In this document: positions 18,692 to 26,666 of the stretch, in pieces
How the letters are laid out: each line of letters opens with the position of its first letter
How positions within the stretch are numbered: the first letter of the stretch is position 1
Origin: Gillisella vitis
GTDB taxonomy: Bacteria > Pseudomonadota > Alphaproteobacteria > Rhizobiales > Rhizobiaceae
NCBI RefSeq assembly: GCF_021559775.1
Contig: NZ_CP056047.1
Span: 1,798,001 to 1,862,000, forward strand
DNA: 64,000 nt
Direction of reading: 5' to 3'
The notes under the pieces: generated by a model
Seen by the model: the letters and a program-made list of their open reading frames with translations, nothing else
Told to the model about the DNA's origin: nothing
The model's database searches: none
Made by a program: the position numbers and the translations under genes

Positions 18692-19614
18692 CGCCCGCAG
18701 CAAAGCGGAAAGCTGTCGCTCATCTGATGGATCACCACCAGATGAGCGAACGGCGGGCGTGTAAAGCCATCGGCTTTTGCCGGATGACGATCCGTTACGA
18801 GACCAGGCGCTGCGATGACTATGACCTTCGCGAGCGGATGAAGGCGCTGGCGCATGAACGCCGCCGCTTTGGATATCGACGACTTCATGTGCTGCTCAGG
18901 CGTGAGGGTCACCTTGTGAACCATAAGCGGCTCTTCCGGCTCTATCGGGAAGAGAAGCTGACGGTGCGCAAGCGCGGCGGTCGGAAACGGGCGATAGGCA
19001 CACGAGCACCGATGCTGATCCCGCTTGCCGCCAATGACCGCTGGTCCCTCGACTTCGTGTCGGATCAGTTCACCGATGGGCGCAGGTTCCGGGTGCTGAC
19101 CGTCGTCGATGATTGCACCAGAGAATGCCTTGGCCTCGTCGCCGATACGTCTCTTTCTGGCCTGCGGGTTGCCCGTGAACTGGAGCGGATCATCGAGGGA
19201 CGAGGCAAGCCGAAGATGATCGTCAGTGACAATGGCAGCGAATTCACCAGCAACGCGATCCTGCAATGGACGGATCGGACGAAGGTCGATTGGCATTACA
19301 TCGCACCCGGCAAACCGATCCAGAACGCCTTCATCGAAAGCTTCAATGGGCGGCTGCGCGACGAGTTCTTGAATGAAACGCTCTTCTCGTCACTGAACCA
19401 TGCTCGAGCAGGGCTTTCAAACTGGCGAGGCGACTACAACGATCATCGACCACACTCTGGTCTAGGCTGGCTGACACCGGCCGAGTTCGCTCAGACCATC
19501 AACCCGCGACGTGATGCGGTGCTGCGCAGCCGAAATGGCTCCGCACCGCAACCCGCCGCTACCGCCCCGAATACAGCAACCCAAAACCACTGGAGCGAAC
19601 TCAAAACTGGATAA
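18688..19614 (+). CDS. IS3-family transposase OrfB, DDE catalytic part
   Basis: Catalytic subunit, about 308 residues from GTG 18688; its frame is open further upstream, which fits translation by -1 frameshifting from orfA. HTH_21-like segment [19 protein letters not shown], then the rve integrase core with DDE residues in [10 protein letters not shown] (first Asp), [11 protein letters not shown] (second Asp) and [18 protein letters not shown] (Glu). It ends with [19 protein letters not shown]. All key residues are present, so the element may be active. Confidence 0.93.
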   Translation: MTPAAKRKAVAHLMDHHQMSERRACKAIGFCRMTIRYETRRCDDYDLRERMKALAHERRRFGYRRLHVLLRREGHLVNHKRLFRLYREEKLTVRKRGGRKRAIGTRAPMLIPLAANDRWSLDFVSDQFTDGRRFRVLTVVDDCTRECLGLVADTSLSGLRVARELERIIEGRGKPKMIVSDNGSEFTSNAILQWTDRTKVDWHYIAPGKPIQNAFIESFNGRLRDEFLNETLFSSLNHARAGLSNWRGDYNDHRPHSGLGWLTPAEFAQTINPRRDAVLRSRNGSAPQPAATAPNTATQNHWSELKTG

Positions 19615-19734
19615 AACTTGGGGGCAAGGTCAGCGCTACACACGAAATTGACAAAAGCTAACTAACGTCAACTTGGTCTAAGTTTACATAATCCGAAACG
19701 CAAACTCCCAAAGCCAAGCATCATATAATTATTA

Positions 19735-19763
19735 TTGACGATAATAAATTTTTATAAAATAAT
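19735..19763 (+). promoter_or_regulatory. Putative sigma70 promoter for the AT-rich lipoprotein gene
   Basis: TTGACG at 19735-19740 and AATAAT at 19758-19763 with a 17-base spacer, inside a very AT-rich stretch immediately upstream of the gene at 19793. Confidence 0.4.
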
Positions 19764-19792
19764 AATAAAATAAATAAATGGGGGATAAATCA

Positions 19793-20725
19793 ATGAAACG
19801 TTTTGTCGCATTCTTCGCGACGGCAGTGCTATGCCAAAGTTGCGCCTCTCCAGTAATCGAAACCACTACGGAAAGGATTTCAAAATCCGATGCTCCTGTA
19901 ATCGGTTACTACCTACCAAAAGCGGAAATACCCGTAACCGTCTCAATTGATGGTATAAAAAAAGCGCTCGTAGTTTCCTACAGTTCGACTCCGAATATCG
20001 TACCCGATCTGAAAAACAAATACTTCATCCGCTTCAATCATGAACCTTTATCTTCTGACCAGTTCACAGTATCCGCACCAGACGGACTTCTAGAAAAAGT
20101 ATCAACAACCGCCTCCGACAACACCGCAGGTGCCATTGAAGGTATTAACACCGTATTAGAGAATTACAAAAAAATCCAAACAGCCGTGAGGGCTCAGGAC
20201 TTGCCCGGAGAGGAAAAAAAATCCGAGAACGAATCATGTGATGGTGCAAAATCAATTCTCACTTTGGATTTCACAAACCCCAAATCACCGCAAAACGAGG
20301 ATCTAAACAAAATTGTCAACTGCTCATTCAAAGCAACGCTCGATATAGACCCCGCTAGCTCCGAAAATCTGTTCCCAGCATCCGCAAAGACAGAAATGCA
20401 GGCCAAGACGGATTGCCCAAACTGCCTTTTTTTTCGTGTAAGTCGACCGTATAGAGTCAAACTGCATGTTTACCTTGTGAGAGGTTCGGTTCCGGACCCA
20501 CAGTATAGAATAGACAACTCCTTCACTGTTATGGCTCCTGATATGGACACCATCGCTTATGCTCAATTCAAAAGGCATCCCTTTGTCGAGAGTAGCCAAA
20601 CGCTCGAATTCAATAAGGGCGTCTTAAAGGGGATTAACGTCAACAGGCCGAGTGACGTCGTCGGTTTCCTGAAAGTTCCCGCTGCGGGCTTGGCAACCGC
20701 AATTGCTATAAAAAGCTTAGATTAG
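19793..20725 (+). CDS. Exported lipoprotein-like hypothetical protein, AT-rich
   Basis: 310 residues from ATG 19793 (GGGGGA upstream). The N-terminus MKRFVAFFATAVLCQSCASP is a signal peptide with Cys residues placed as in lipoproteins, though the lipobox is not canonical. The mature protein is Ser/Asp/Lys-rich with no recognised domain, containing CPNCLFFRVSRPYRVKLHVY. Base composition is much more AT-rich than neighbours, which points to recent transfer. It lies between the IS element and the lysis end of the prophage, on the strand opposite to phage late genes, and has its own promoter and terminator: the layout of a phage moron or island gene. Function unknown. Confidence 0.75.
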   Translation: MKRFVAFFATAVLCQSCASPVIETTTERISKSDAPVIGYYLPKAEIPVTVSIDGIKKALVVSYSSTPNIVPDLKNKYFIRFNHEPLSSDQFTVSAPDGLLEKVSTTASDNTAGAIEGINTVLENYKKIQTAVRAQDLPGEEKKSENESCDGAKSILTLDFTNPKSPQNEDLNKIVNCSFKATLDIDPASSENLFPASAKTEMQAKTDCPNCLFFRVSRPYRVKLHVYLVRGSVPDPQYRIDNSFTVMAPDMDTIAYAQFKRHPFVESSQTLEFNKGVLKGINVNRPSDVVGFLKVPAAGLATAIAIKSLD

Positions 20726-20756
20726 TCTGCCAATTGCGCGTTTAAACCGCAAACAC

Positions 20757-20792
20757 ATACCAACCCTGCACGATCGTAGGGTTGGTATTTTT
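20757..20792 (+). terminator. Rho-independent terminator
   Basis: Perfect 11-bp stem ATACCAACCCT/AGGGTTGGTAT with a 10-base loop and a T run on the plus strand, 31 bases after the lipoprotein stop. It also lies just past the end of the phage late operon on the minus strand. Confidence 0.88.
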
Positions 20793-20803
20793 GGATTGAA
20801 ATG

Positions 20804-21211
20804 TCATCGTCCGTAAGTTGTTGGCGGATCACCCCTTTGCGCCGCCTCAATCCTTTGAAGGATTTCCCGCATAACCCGCAGATCGCCACTTTGCCCGCTC
20901 GCCGTGATTTGCAGTTCCTTGATTGCCTGCGATATTGATGTGGCAGATTGTTCGGCAACGGTGACGCGGTAGGACAGGTTATCGAGCTTGCGAAGCTCAA
21001 CCTCATTTACCTTGAAGCGTTCCTCGATCTTGCCGTCCGCATTGCCTAGCCGGCCTTCCACGGCAACCCGCCAGCGCTTCAGCTCGTCAATGTCACCATT
21101 GGTTTGCGCCCATGCATAACCGCCGCCTGCAATGATACTGACCAGCGTCGTGAGATTGATCCAGGTGTTGATGTTGTATTTCGGCGGTTTTGCCGCTGGT
21201 TCGTCCGTCAC
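20804..21211 (-). CDS. Phage membrane protein with coiled coil, GTG start
   Basis: 135 residues: VTDEPAAKPPKYNINTWINL leads into one membrane helix (TTLVSIIAGGGYAWAQ), followed by a periplasmic or cytoplasmic coiled-coil tail. The GTG at 21211 overlaps the Rz1-like stop (GTGA). It is the last gene of the lysis cassette; such genes may be antiholin or accessory spanin-like proteins, but this is a guess. A longer ATG frame upstream would overlap Rz1 and is unlikely. Confidence 0.7.
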   Translation of the reverse strand: MTDEPAAKPPKYNINTWINLTTLVSIIAGGGYAWAQTNGDIDELKRWRVAVEGRLGNADGKIEERFKVNEVELRKLDNLSYRVTVAEQSATSISQAIKELQITASGQSGDLRVMREILQRIEAAQRGDPPTTYGR

Positions 21212-21501
21212 GTCCCGCCCCTTTGCAGTGCATTGATGGTGTCTGCCTTCGCGGCATTTGTAGCGCGGCAATCGGCCAGCGCCTTTCGGTCCTGTCCCCA
21301 CAGCCGATATTCAGCCGTTCGATCTGTGCCATCAGGAATAAACACGGGCGCATTGCAATCGGCCATGATGCTAGCCGAGACGTTTGGTTTGCGATCAGCG
21401 GTCGGTTGTGCCGATAGCGTTGAGAGCGTTTCGCACCCTGTCAGGCATAGGAGAGCAGGCAGGAGCGGCACCCGCCCCAGCAGCAGCATTCGGTTTCGCA
21501 T
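21208..21501 (-). CDS. Rz1-like outer-membrane spanin lipoprotein
   Basis: 97 residues, MRNRMLLLGRVPLLPALLCL then TGCETLS: a signal peptide with lipobox LTGC, so it would be an outer-membrane lipoprotein. It starts inside the Rz-like gene in another frame, the classic overlapped Rz/Rz1 arrangement. Spanins fuse inner and outer membranes in the last step of host lysis. The start at 21501 is supported by the lipoprotein signal; longer frames lack one. Confidence 0.8.
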   Translation of the reverse strand: MRNRMLLLGRVPLLPALLCLTGCETLSTLSAQPTADRKPNVSASIMADCNAPVFIPDGTDRTAEYRLWGQDRKALADCRATNAAKADTINALQRGGT

Positions 21502-21808
21502 TATCCTGTTCCCTTTCCTCGGCAAGCGCTGTTTCCAGTCCTGCGACCTGCCCCACATGGGCGGCGATGTTGGCGACCAAGGCCGCATCGGCGGCATTGA
21601 GCTGTTTTTGCTGGGCCTCTATCTTGGCGAGCTGAAGCAAGTCGGCTTTACGTTGAGCCTCTGCCCACTGCTGGCGCACCTCGACCCGCCCGGCTTCCTT
21701 CGCCGACTGCACGGAATGCAGATGCCATGCGAACAGGCTGGCGAGTGCGGCAATCAGCGCGAGCCCGCGCCAGCCGACGGCTTTGAGGATCGTGAGGGCG
21801 ATGGTCAT
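21395..21808 (-). CDS. Rz-like inner-membrane spanin
   Basis: 137 residues from ATG 21808, overlapping the endolysin stop as ATGA. One N-terminal membrane anchor (GWRGLALIAALASLFAWHL) followed by a long Gln/Ala/Lys-rich coiled coil in the periplasm (WAEAQRKADLLQLAKIEAQQ). It carries the Rz1-like gene in an overlapping frame. Partner of Rz1 in outer-membrane disruption. Confidence 0.82.
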   Translation of the reverse strand: MTIALTILKAVGWRGLALIAALASLFAWHLHSVQSAKEAGRVEVRQQWAEAQRKADLLQLAKIEAQQKQLNAADAALVANIAAHVGQVAGLETALAEEREQDNAKPNAAAGAGAAPACSPMPDRVRNALNAIGTTDR

Positions 21809-22395
21809 TGCAGGCCACTCACGCAGATTTCGGCCTCGCCGATCCGCTGGGCGTCTCCCATCTCGCGCCGTTTGACGAGACCGTTGACCACTTGGCCGCC
21901 CGCCTTGTTCCATGCGGTTTGAGCCTCGCAGGCCTCGCGGAATTTCCCCTGCTTGGCGAGGGTGGCAGCGCGAGAGCGGACCATGCCGGCCACACCGAAA
22001 TTGTAAGCGCCGGAGATCTGCGCCGCCTGGACGGAAACCGGGAAGGACGTGAACCCTGAAATCTGCTTCGTCAACGGCGTATAATAGTCCCGCTGCACCC
22101 GCGTGATCAGCATGTCCTCGCATTGATCGGCAGTAAACGACATGCCGGCGGTGACGGGCTTACCGTTGATCATGGTTTCGCCGTAGCAGATGTCGTAAAT
22201 CTTGGCGAACGGATCCCAATGGGATTTAAGGACAAGCCCTTCCCACGGCTTGATCAGATGATCGACGGCAAGGACGACGGCAGCTGGCGACTTGCTCGCT
22301 TGATAAGTTCCCCACGCACCCGAGGCCGCAACGATAAAAGCCGCAGCGATCGCCGCCTTACCACGCTTGGATGAGGTGATCTTATTGATCGGCAT
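21805..22395 (-). CDS. Phage endolysin, GH24 lysozyme with SAR-type N-terminus
   Basis: 196 residues from ATG 22395. The N-terminal weakly hydrophobic helix (AAIAAAFIVAASGAWGTY) looks like a signal-anchor-release segment, as in phage 21 lysozyme. The GH24 region starts KPWEGLVLKSHWDPF then ICYGET, giving the catalytic Glu and Asp nine residues apart; the usual Thr of the E-D-T triad is not at its expected place (Tyr-Asp there), so activity needs checking. C-terminal LVKRREMGDAQRIGE is typical of phage lysozymes. Start overlaps the holin gene. Confidence 0.85.
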   Translation of the reverse strand: MPINKITSSKRGKAAIAAAFIVAASGAWGTYQASKSPAAVVLAVDHLIKPWEGLVLKSHWDPFAKIYDICYGETMINGKPVTAGMSFTADQCEDMLITRVQRDYYTPLTKQISGFTSFPVSVQAAQISGAYNFGVAGMVRSRAATLAKQGKFREACEAQTAWNKAGGQVVNGLVKRREMGDAQRIGEAEICVSGLQ

Positions 22396-22627
22396 CTGTG
22401 GTTTCCTTCGATGGTGCGGAGACGTTGCGTTGAGCAACGAGACGGGCGGCGGTGCTGGCCATGGTGGCGAAGCCTGACAAAGCCGCGAACATACCTCTTG
22501 GGATGCTGATCCACTGATCGATGATCGGCAGGGCGATCTCCATTCCGGTGAAGAAGCCCGCCAAAAGGTTGAGACGGATCGACCAAGCGTGCTTAAGCAC
22601 CCGCCGCCATTCAGGGAGGAGGTCCAT
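22382..22627 (-). CDS. Putative phage holin
   Basis: 81 residues from ATG 22627 with AAGGAAA upstream. MDLLPEWRRVLKHAWSIRLN then hydrophobic segments LLAGFFTGMEIALPIIDQWI and FAALSGFATMASTAARLVA; charged C-terminus. Size, hydrophobic pattern and position directly before the endolysin gene fit a holin that permeabilises the inner membrane. I infer function from context rather than a sequence signature. Confidence 0.75.
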   Translation of the reverse strand: MDLLPEWRRVLKHAWSIRLNLLAGFFTGMEIALPIIDQWISIPRGMFAALSGFATMASTAARLVAQRNVSAPSKETTDADQ

Positions 22628-23165
22628 AATCGTTTCCTTTTGTGTGATTTCAGATTGGCTAGTCGGGGAACCACAATCCGATTTCAATGAATCTGGATTG
22701 GCTAATGACGCTCATAAAAAAGGCCCCCAAGAAGAGAGCCGTAAATTCAAAACGCTTCGGTTTCGTCTCAGTGCATTGAAGCGTCCAGATCAGCCACACG
22801 CCGCGCAATCCCGGCCGCATCGGTTCTACACATGGCCCCATGCTCGATAATCATTCCATGGGCGAAGCTGCGGTCCTATTCGTCTACGGATGTAGTTCGC
22901 TGTGTGGTTCCGGAATCTTGACACGCAGAATCGGAAAAATGAAATTTGTAAAAACCTGCTCAGCTCCACCGTTTCTGATATGAAAACCCCAATCATGCCA
23001 GGGTTGATTACTGGGATCTTCTGTTGGCCAACATGGAGAATTCGATGAATGATCCTGACGACCGATAAGGGGCCGTAAGCTGACAACCCTTCTGTGCAGA
23101 CCGTTTATGAAATAGCTTACGCGACCGGCAAGAAGGCAATCGATTTACGGGATGGGCGCCGCCGT
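22628..23165. other. Gap between lysis cassette and cargo genes
   Basis: About 540 bases. It should carry the lysis-cassette promoter, or run-through from the late operon. A minus-strand frame at 22826-23086 has no ribosome site or family feature and I do not call it. Confidence 0.4.
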
Positions 23166-24137
23166 TCAGGTGATAGCGGCTTCGACGATCGCGCGATTCC
23201 TCCTGCGTTCCGTTGCCAACAGGCGAAGGGCACGTTTCGTCCGCAACGGTTCCGTATCCTCGATATTGCGGGCCAACACCCGATCTTCACGGTCAGCCCA
23301 AGACCACAGGCACACCAGTCGCTCGTCGGTCGCGATCCGCTGAAGAGCGTCCAACGCAAGCCGGTCTAAAGCTCGAATACCGTTGCGCAGCAATGGTTCG
23401 TATGTGGCATCGTCCAGAACATAATAGACCCCTTCATCGACGAGATGCCCGTGAGTTGTGAGACCGACCAGAACGTCCCGCGCTCGGGTTGAGTTCGCTC
23501 GTGCCAACCAAGCAAACAGATCAAATGGGTCAACCCTAAGCATCAGGAGCGCTTCAACGATGCATTCGGACACATAGGTAGCCATATCCCTACCCGTCTT
23601 ACGCATCACACGTTCGAATGGCACGGAATCGCCGCCATCCACCCAGTTCAACGCGACGCGGCAGAACAAGGCGCGCAAGGCATCCTGCTCCTCTTTCGGC
23701 CAGCGCCAGAGTCCAAGTCGCATCGCGCCTTCCATGGGAAAGTACTCATGGTCGAAGTTCAGGAATGTTAGTTCCAGCCCTCGGGGCAACCAATGCAGGA
23801 ATGTGTCGCGGCCACCAGAGCACTTGGGATGCTCTAAGTAGATCTGCCCGAAGCTTTCGAGCGTGGCGCGACGCGGATCGCCCGCGTTTCGTGTTTTCGC
23901 CTCCTCCTCGATCGTGAAGCATTGGCGACACCAATCCCATCTCGGACGGTAACGGGAGAAAACCGCGTGGAGCTGCAAAAGACAGCTATCGACATCAGGA
24001 GGATTGAGATCGAAGCGATGCAGGGTTTGCTCGGCCTTACGGTCTGATGGGCTACGGGGATGCTTCAAGGAGGCAGCGTCCCGAAAGCAAGACGGCTCAC
24101 GGCATAAGGAGTTAAAACGTTCATTCGTTCTCCGCAC
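23166..24137 (-). CDS. Hypothetical protein (323 aa), prophage cargo
   Basis: Unrecognised soluble protein; start is probably GTG at 24137 because no ATG occurs in its first third. Features: a CRQC pair (WDWCRQCFTIEEEAK), the segment GLELTFLNFDHEYFPMEGAM, and an all-helical C-terminal half ending RTKRALRLLATERRRNRAIV. No membrane helix. It sits between the lysis cassette and an HNH gene, a slot that often carries accessory genes such as anti-phage functions; that is only a contextual suggestion. Confidence 0.6.
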   Translation of the reverse strand: MRRTNERFNSLCREPSCFRDAASLKHPRSPSDRKAEQTLHRFDLNPPDVDSCLLQLHAVFSRYRPRWDWCRQCFTIEEEAKTRNAGDPRRATLESFGQIYLEHPKCSGGRDTFLHWLPRGLELTFLNFDHEYFPMEGAMRLGLWRWPKEEQDALRALFCRVALNWVDGGDSVPFERVMRKTGRDMATYVSECIVEALLMLRVDPFDLFAWLARANSTRARDVLVGLTTHGHLVDEGVYYVLDDATYEPLLRNGIRALDRLALDALQRIATDERLVCLWSWADREDRVLARNIEDTEPLRTKRALRLLATERRRNRAIVEAAIT

Positions 24138-24373
24138 GTAAGCATTGTCCGCTTTCTGCTAATGATCGCTCAAAAGCGGATTGACCGCAAGCCACCCCGA
24201 GTAGGACGTTCCGTTTGATAAACCGACCGACAGCTTTCAGGAACTAATGCAGGTGGTGCGAACGACCGGCATGAAGGCGCAATCCTGCCTGCTGGCACAA
24301 ATACCCAAGCAGTTGCGACGTTGCAGGTTGACTGCACAATACGCCATGGTGGATGGGCCCTGCGCAACGGTTA

Positions 24374-24718
24374 CTACTTGCGCCCTCGGCCAGAAGAGGA
24401 CCTCGTCTCCTTCGCCACGTCGGAAAATCCCGGGGGCTTGGTCTTTACCCATGTGACGAATTTCTGCATGGCCGGGTCTTCGAGTATCGCGGTGATCGTG
24501 AAGAGTTTCTTTGCCAGTTGCGCGTCGGTGAAGATTGCATGTATCTGGCTGTGGCAGACACGATGCAGGCACACGGTGATCTTGCCACCCTTGCTCTTCG
24601 GGACAAGATAGTGGTCGTCTTTCTGATCGTCCGGGATCACCCGCTCGCACATCGGGCAAAGCACGGGCTCGAGCTCCACGTCCCTTGAATCCATCTCTTC
24701 TCTATTCTTGCGGGCCAT
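24374..24718 (-). CDS. HNH-nuclease-like protein (114 aa)
   Basis: Small zinc-stabilised HNH-fold protein. Visible: CPMCERVIPDD (first zinc knuckle Cys pair), DDHYLVPKSKGGK (HNH His), and VCHSQIHAIFTD (second metal/His part). These are the core of HNH/5-methylcytosine-McrA-type nucleases. No other domain. Its neighbours are an unknown 323-aa protein and a plus-strand Xre regulator, all between tail and lysis genes. Whether it cuts DNA in packaging, defence or intron-like homing is unknown; with no terminase here a packaging role is doubtful. Confidence 0.78.
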   Translation of the reverse strand: MARKNREEMDSRDVELEPVLCPMCERVIPDDQKDDHYLVPKSKGGKITVCLHRVCHSQIHAIFTDAQLAKKLFTITAILEDPAMQKFVTWVKTKPPGFSDVAKETRSSSGRGRK

Positions 24719-24847
24719 CAGTTATCCATCGACCTCATCATCTGGAGCGCGCCTGCAATCTCACTGTGCAAACGTCGGCTAGAGATATCCGCACCAGTCT
24801 CGGGGATCAACGAACTCTTGCACCTTGAGCATGCTCTACGGGGCGAT

Positions 24848-25102
24848 TTACGAAAGCGAGAGGTTCTCAATAGTTAGCGCAATGGCCGCAAATGTGCCAC
24901 CTCGTCGCCTACCCATTGCATTTTCCGCTTTCGGGACGTTGTTAATGGGGACCTTATTTCCGCAATGAAGGCGCAAAGCCGACGTAAGCATTGTGTTCAC
25001 AATATCCAGTCCAAGATTTCTTGTAGCATCCACCCATCCCTCCCCGCAATAAATCAACACGCGCGCGCCAGCCAGCGTGATCCGCTTATCCTGCACGCAC
25101 AT
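24848..25102 (-). CDS. Hypothetical protein (84 aa)
   Basis: Unrecognised. MCVQDKRITLAGARVLIYCG start; two further Cys. It is divergent from the Xre-type gene at 25141 with only 38 bases between starts, so the two could share a control region. A longer frame to 25159 would overlap that gene. Low certainty that it is expressed. Confidence 0.4.
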   Translation of the reverse strand: MCVQDKRITLAGARVLIYCGEGWVDATRNLGLDIVNTMLTSALRLHCGNKVPINNVPKAENAMGRRRGGTFAAIALTIENLSLS

Positions 25103-25140
25103 TATCGGCCCAGGCAGGCAGGTAGACCGAAAACAGTGGC

Positions 25141-25434
25141 ATGACCACCAACAACCCAATCGAGATCGCAGCAGCGGATAAGGTCAAGGCGGATATCGCC
25201 GCAGGTGACGAAGAGCTTGTTCCCGCCGAAGTCGTCAACCAGCTTCTTGCCGGTGAACATCCGGTCAAGGTCTGGCGCACGTTTCGCAAGATGACGGCGC
25301 GGGAATTGGCCGAACAGGCCGGTATCAGCGCGCCCCATGTTTCCGAGATCGAGAGCGGCAAGAAGGACGGAAGCTTTACGACGATGAAGAAGATAGCAGA
25401 AACCCTTAGCGTCGATCTGGACGGTCTGGCGTAG
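25141..25434 (+). CDS. Xre-family helix-turn-helix protein (antitoxin-like)
   Basis: 97 residues. The C-terminal two thirds are a Cro/C1-type HTH (WRTFRKMTARELAEQAGISA then PHVSEIESGKKDGSFTTMKK). The N-terminal 40 residues (EELVPAEVVNQLLAGEHPVK) resemble those of antitoxins paired with RelE/ParE toxins in rhizobia, but no toxin gene lies on its 5' side on the same strand. Lone plus-strand gene inside a minus-strand late region, so probably independently expressed in the lysogen. Confidence 0.82.
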   Translation: MTTNNPIEIAAADKVKADIAAGDEELVPAEVVNQLLAGEHPVKVWRTFRKMTARELAEQAGISAPHVSEIESGKKDGSFTTMKKIAETLSVDLDGLA

Positions 25435-25438
25435 CTCT

Positions 25439-25678
25439 CTATTCTTCGTGAACCGTAAGGGGCATCACAGATCCGCCATGGTCTTCGATAGGCAGAGTTG
25501 TTGCATCCGACACCAAGTCCGGCGCTTCGCCCCTGACATAATCAGGATCGTGCGGAGCCAGCCGCCGCAGCGCCTCTGCCAGCCGGTTCGACAGGCTTTC
25601 CACTGCAACCGCATACTGATCGGCCTGCTGTTCCAGCAGCTTGCTACGCTCACGCAGTGCTGTTTCCAGAATGCTCAT
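25439..25678 (-). CDS. Phage hypothetical protein (79 aa)
   Basis: MSILETALRERSKLLEQQAD start, coiled-coil N-terminal half, acidic C-terminus. It follows the tail assembly-type gene by three bases, so it is in the late operon. No family recognised. Confidence 0.65.
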   Translation of the reverse strand: MSILETALRERSKLLEQQADQYAVAVESLSNRLAEALRRLAPHDPDYVRGEAPDLVSDATTLPIEDHGGSVMPLTVHEE

Positions 25679-25681
25679 GGC

Positions 25682-26287
25682 TCAAGCCTCTGCGCTTTGG
25701 GCTTCGGGCCAGGTGAAGGCCGGAAGCTCCGCGAGGAAATCGGTGATCGTCGGAATCGGACGCTGGTCGGCAATCACCTTTTCCAGCTCAGTCAGCGAAT
25801 AAACCCACACGTCAGACCGCCAATCCTTCAGGGCAGCGGCTTCCGCTGCAAAGGTCGCATGCTTGTCGTCAACATAGGTAACGGCGTTCGTCATGCTATC
25901 ATAGCCACGCTCGCGGGCCTTGGCGTTCATGGCCTGCTGAATGGCAAGCTGAAACCGGCTTTTCAGCACATCGTTGGAAACCGGCTCATTGACCCAGCCA
26001 TCGACGGTATTCAGCACATAATCAGGGATGGCAGGCAACTCGGTCGTGGATGACAGATAGGCTTTCTCATCAGTCAACAACTGGTCCTGGATGGCCTGCT
26101 GTTCTTCTGAGGTCAGCCCGTTGGTCATGTGAGCCGCGACCCCATACCAGAAGTCCCGCGCATTGAGGATCTGTTGGCGACCAAGCCACCAGGCCGCCAT
26201 GGCCGTCCATCGGCTGGAGCGATTGGCAGTCACTTCCACGATGACGCCATCGACCATGGCCTCATACATGCTGCTGATATTGTACAT
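25682..26287 (-). CDS. Phage tail fibre assembly-like protein
   Basis: 201 residues from ATG 26287. The C-terminal part has ARERGYDSMTNAVTYVDD and WRSDVWVYSLTELEKVIADQ, a pattern seen in DUF4376-like/tail-fibre-assembly proteins encoded next to fibre genes. It lies just downstream of three small fibre-like proteins, which fits a chaperone role. Assignment is by pattern and context. Confidence 0.65.
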   Translation of the reverse strand: MYNISSMYEAMVDGVIVEVTANRSSRWTAMAAWWLGRQQILNARDFWYGVAAHMTNGLTSEEQQAIQDQLLTDEKAYLSSTTELPAIPDYVLNTVDGWVNEPVSNDVLKSRFQLAIQQAMNAKARERGYDSMTNAVTYVDDKHATFAAEAAALKDWRSDVWVYSLTELEKVIADQRPIPTITDFLAELPAFTWPEAQSAEA

Positions 26288-26303
26288 GTCTGTTTTCCTT
26301 TCG

Positions 26304-26666
26304 TTACCAGTCAAGTTCTCGAAACACGCAGTATTTGATCACCATGCTGGCGCTGTAGTTGTTCTTGAATGTGAGGGTTTTGGTGGAGAGCGTCAGGCGG
26401 GCGTAGTACCAATTGCCCGGCACCTGATTGAGGTTGTTGCGCAGCACGATGAACGGGTAATAGGTATAGGTGCCGGTCAGGGTGACACTCACCGTCGCGC
26501 CTGATGCGACCGTGACCAGCCCCTGTTCAAACGGTACGAGACCGGAGAGCGTCTCGTAGAAAGCCAGCTGCGTGGGGTCGGTGACAGTAGTCACGTCATA
26601 GCCCGCTTTCGACACCCGGATCTGATAGCTGTTGCCGTTCTGGCCGATGAAGATCCTGTTGGTCAT
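26304..26666 (-). CDS. Small virion/tail-fibre-like protein, paralog A
   Basis: 120 residues, MTNRIFIGQNGNSYQIRVSK start. Beta-rich, Thr/Tyr-rich body (VSVTLTGTYTYYPFIVL), C-terminus SMVIKYCVFRELDW. Shares N-terminal form M(T/S)NR(I/L)xI and GxDV with the next two genes. ATG overlaps the stop of paralog B (TGATG). Confidence 0.7.
   Translation of the reverse strand: MTNRIFIGQNGNSYQIRVSKAGYDVTTVTDPTQLAFYETLSGLVPFEQGLVTVASGATVSVTLTGTYTYYPFIVLRNNLNQVPGNWYYARLTLSTKTLTFKNNYSASMVIKYCVFRELDW

Larger units (their letters stand above)
18361..19632 (+). mobile_element. IS3-family insertion sequence (IS407-like group), 1272 bp
   Basis: Bounded by inverted repeats: TGACCTTGCCCC at 18361-18372 and its complement GGGGCAAGGTCA at 19621-19632. 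Contains the two overlapping frames orfA and orfB of the IS3 family. The flanking 4 bases are GGAG on the left and GCGC on the right, so no target duplication is visible, which suggests a later rearrangement at one side or intramolecular movement. Confidence 0.92.

Noticed and set aside
19633-20803. Search for a second tRNA-Cys end (attachment site) at the lysis side
   Set aside because: No copy of the tRNA 3' sequence was seen here or near 17-18 kb; the site may be lost or lie outside what I can detect by eye.
22826-23086. 86-codon minus-strand frame upstream of the holin gene
   Set aside because: No ribosome site, no domain, and a composition like random sequence.
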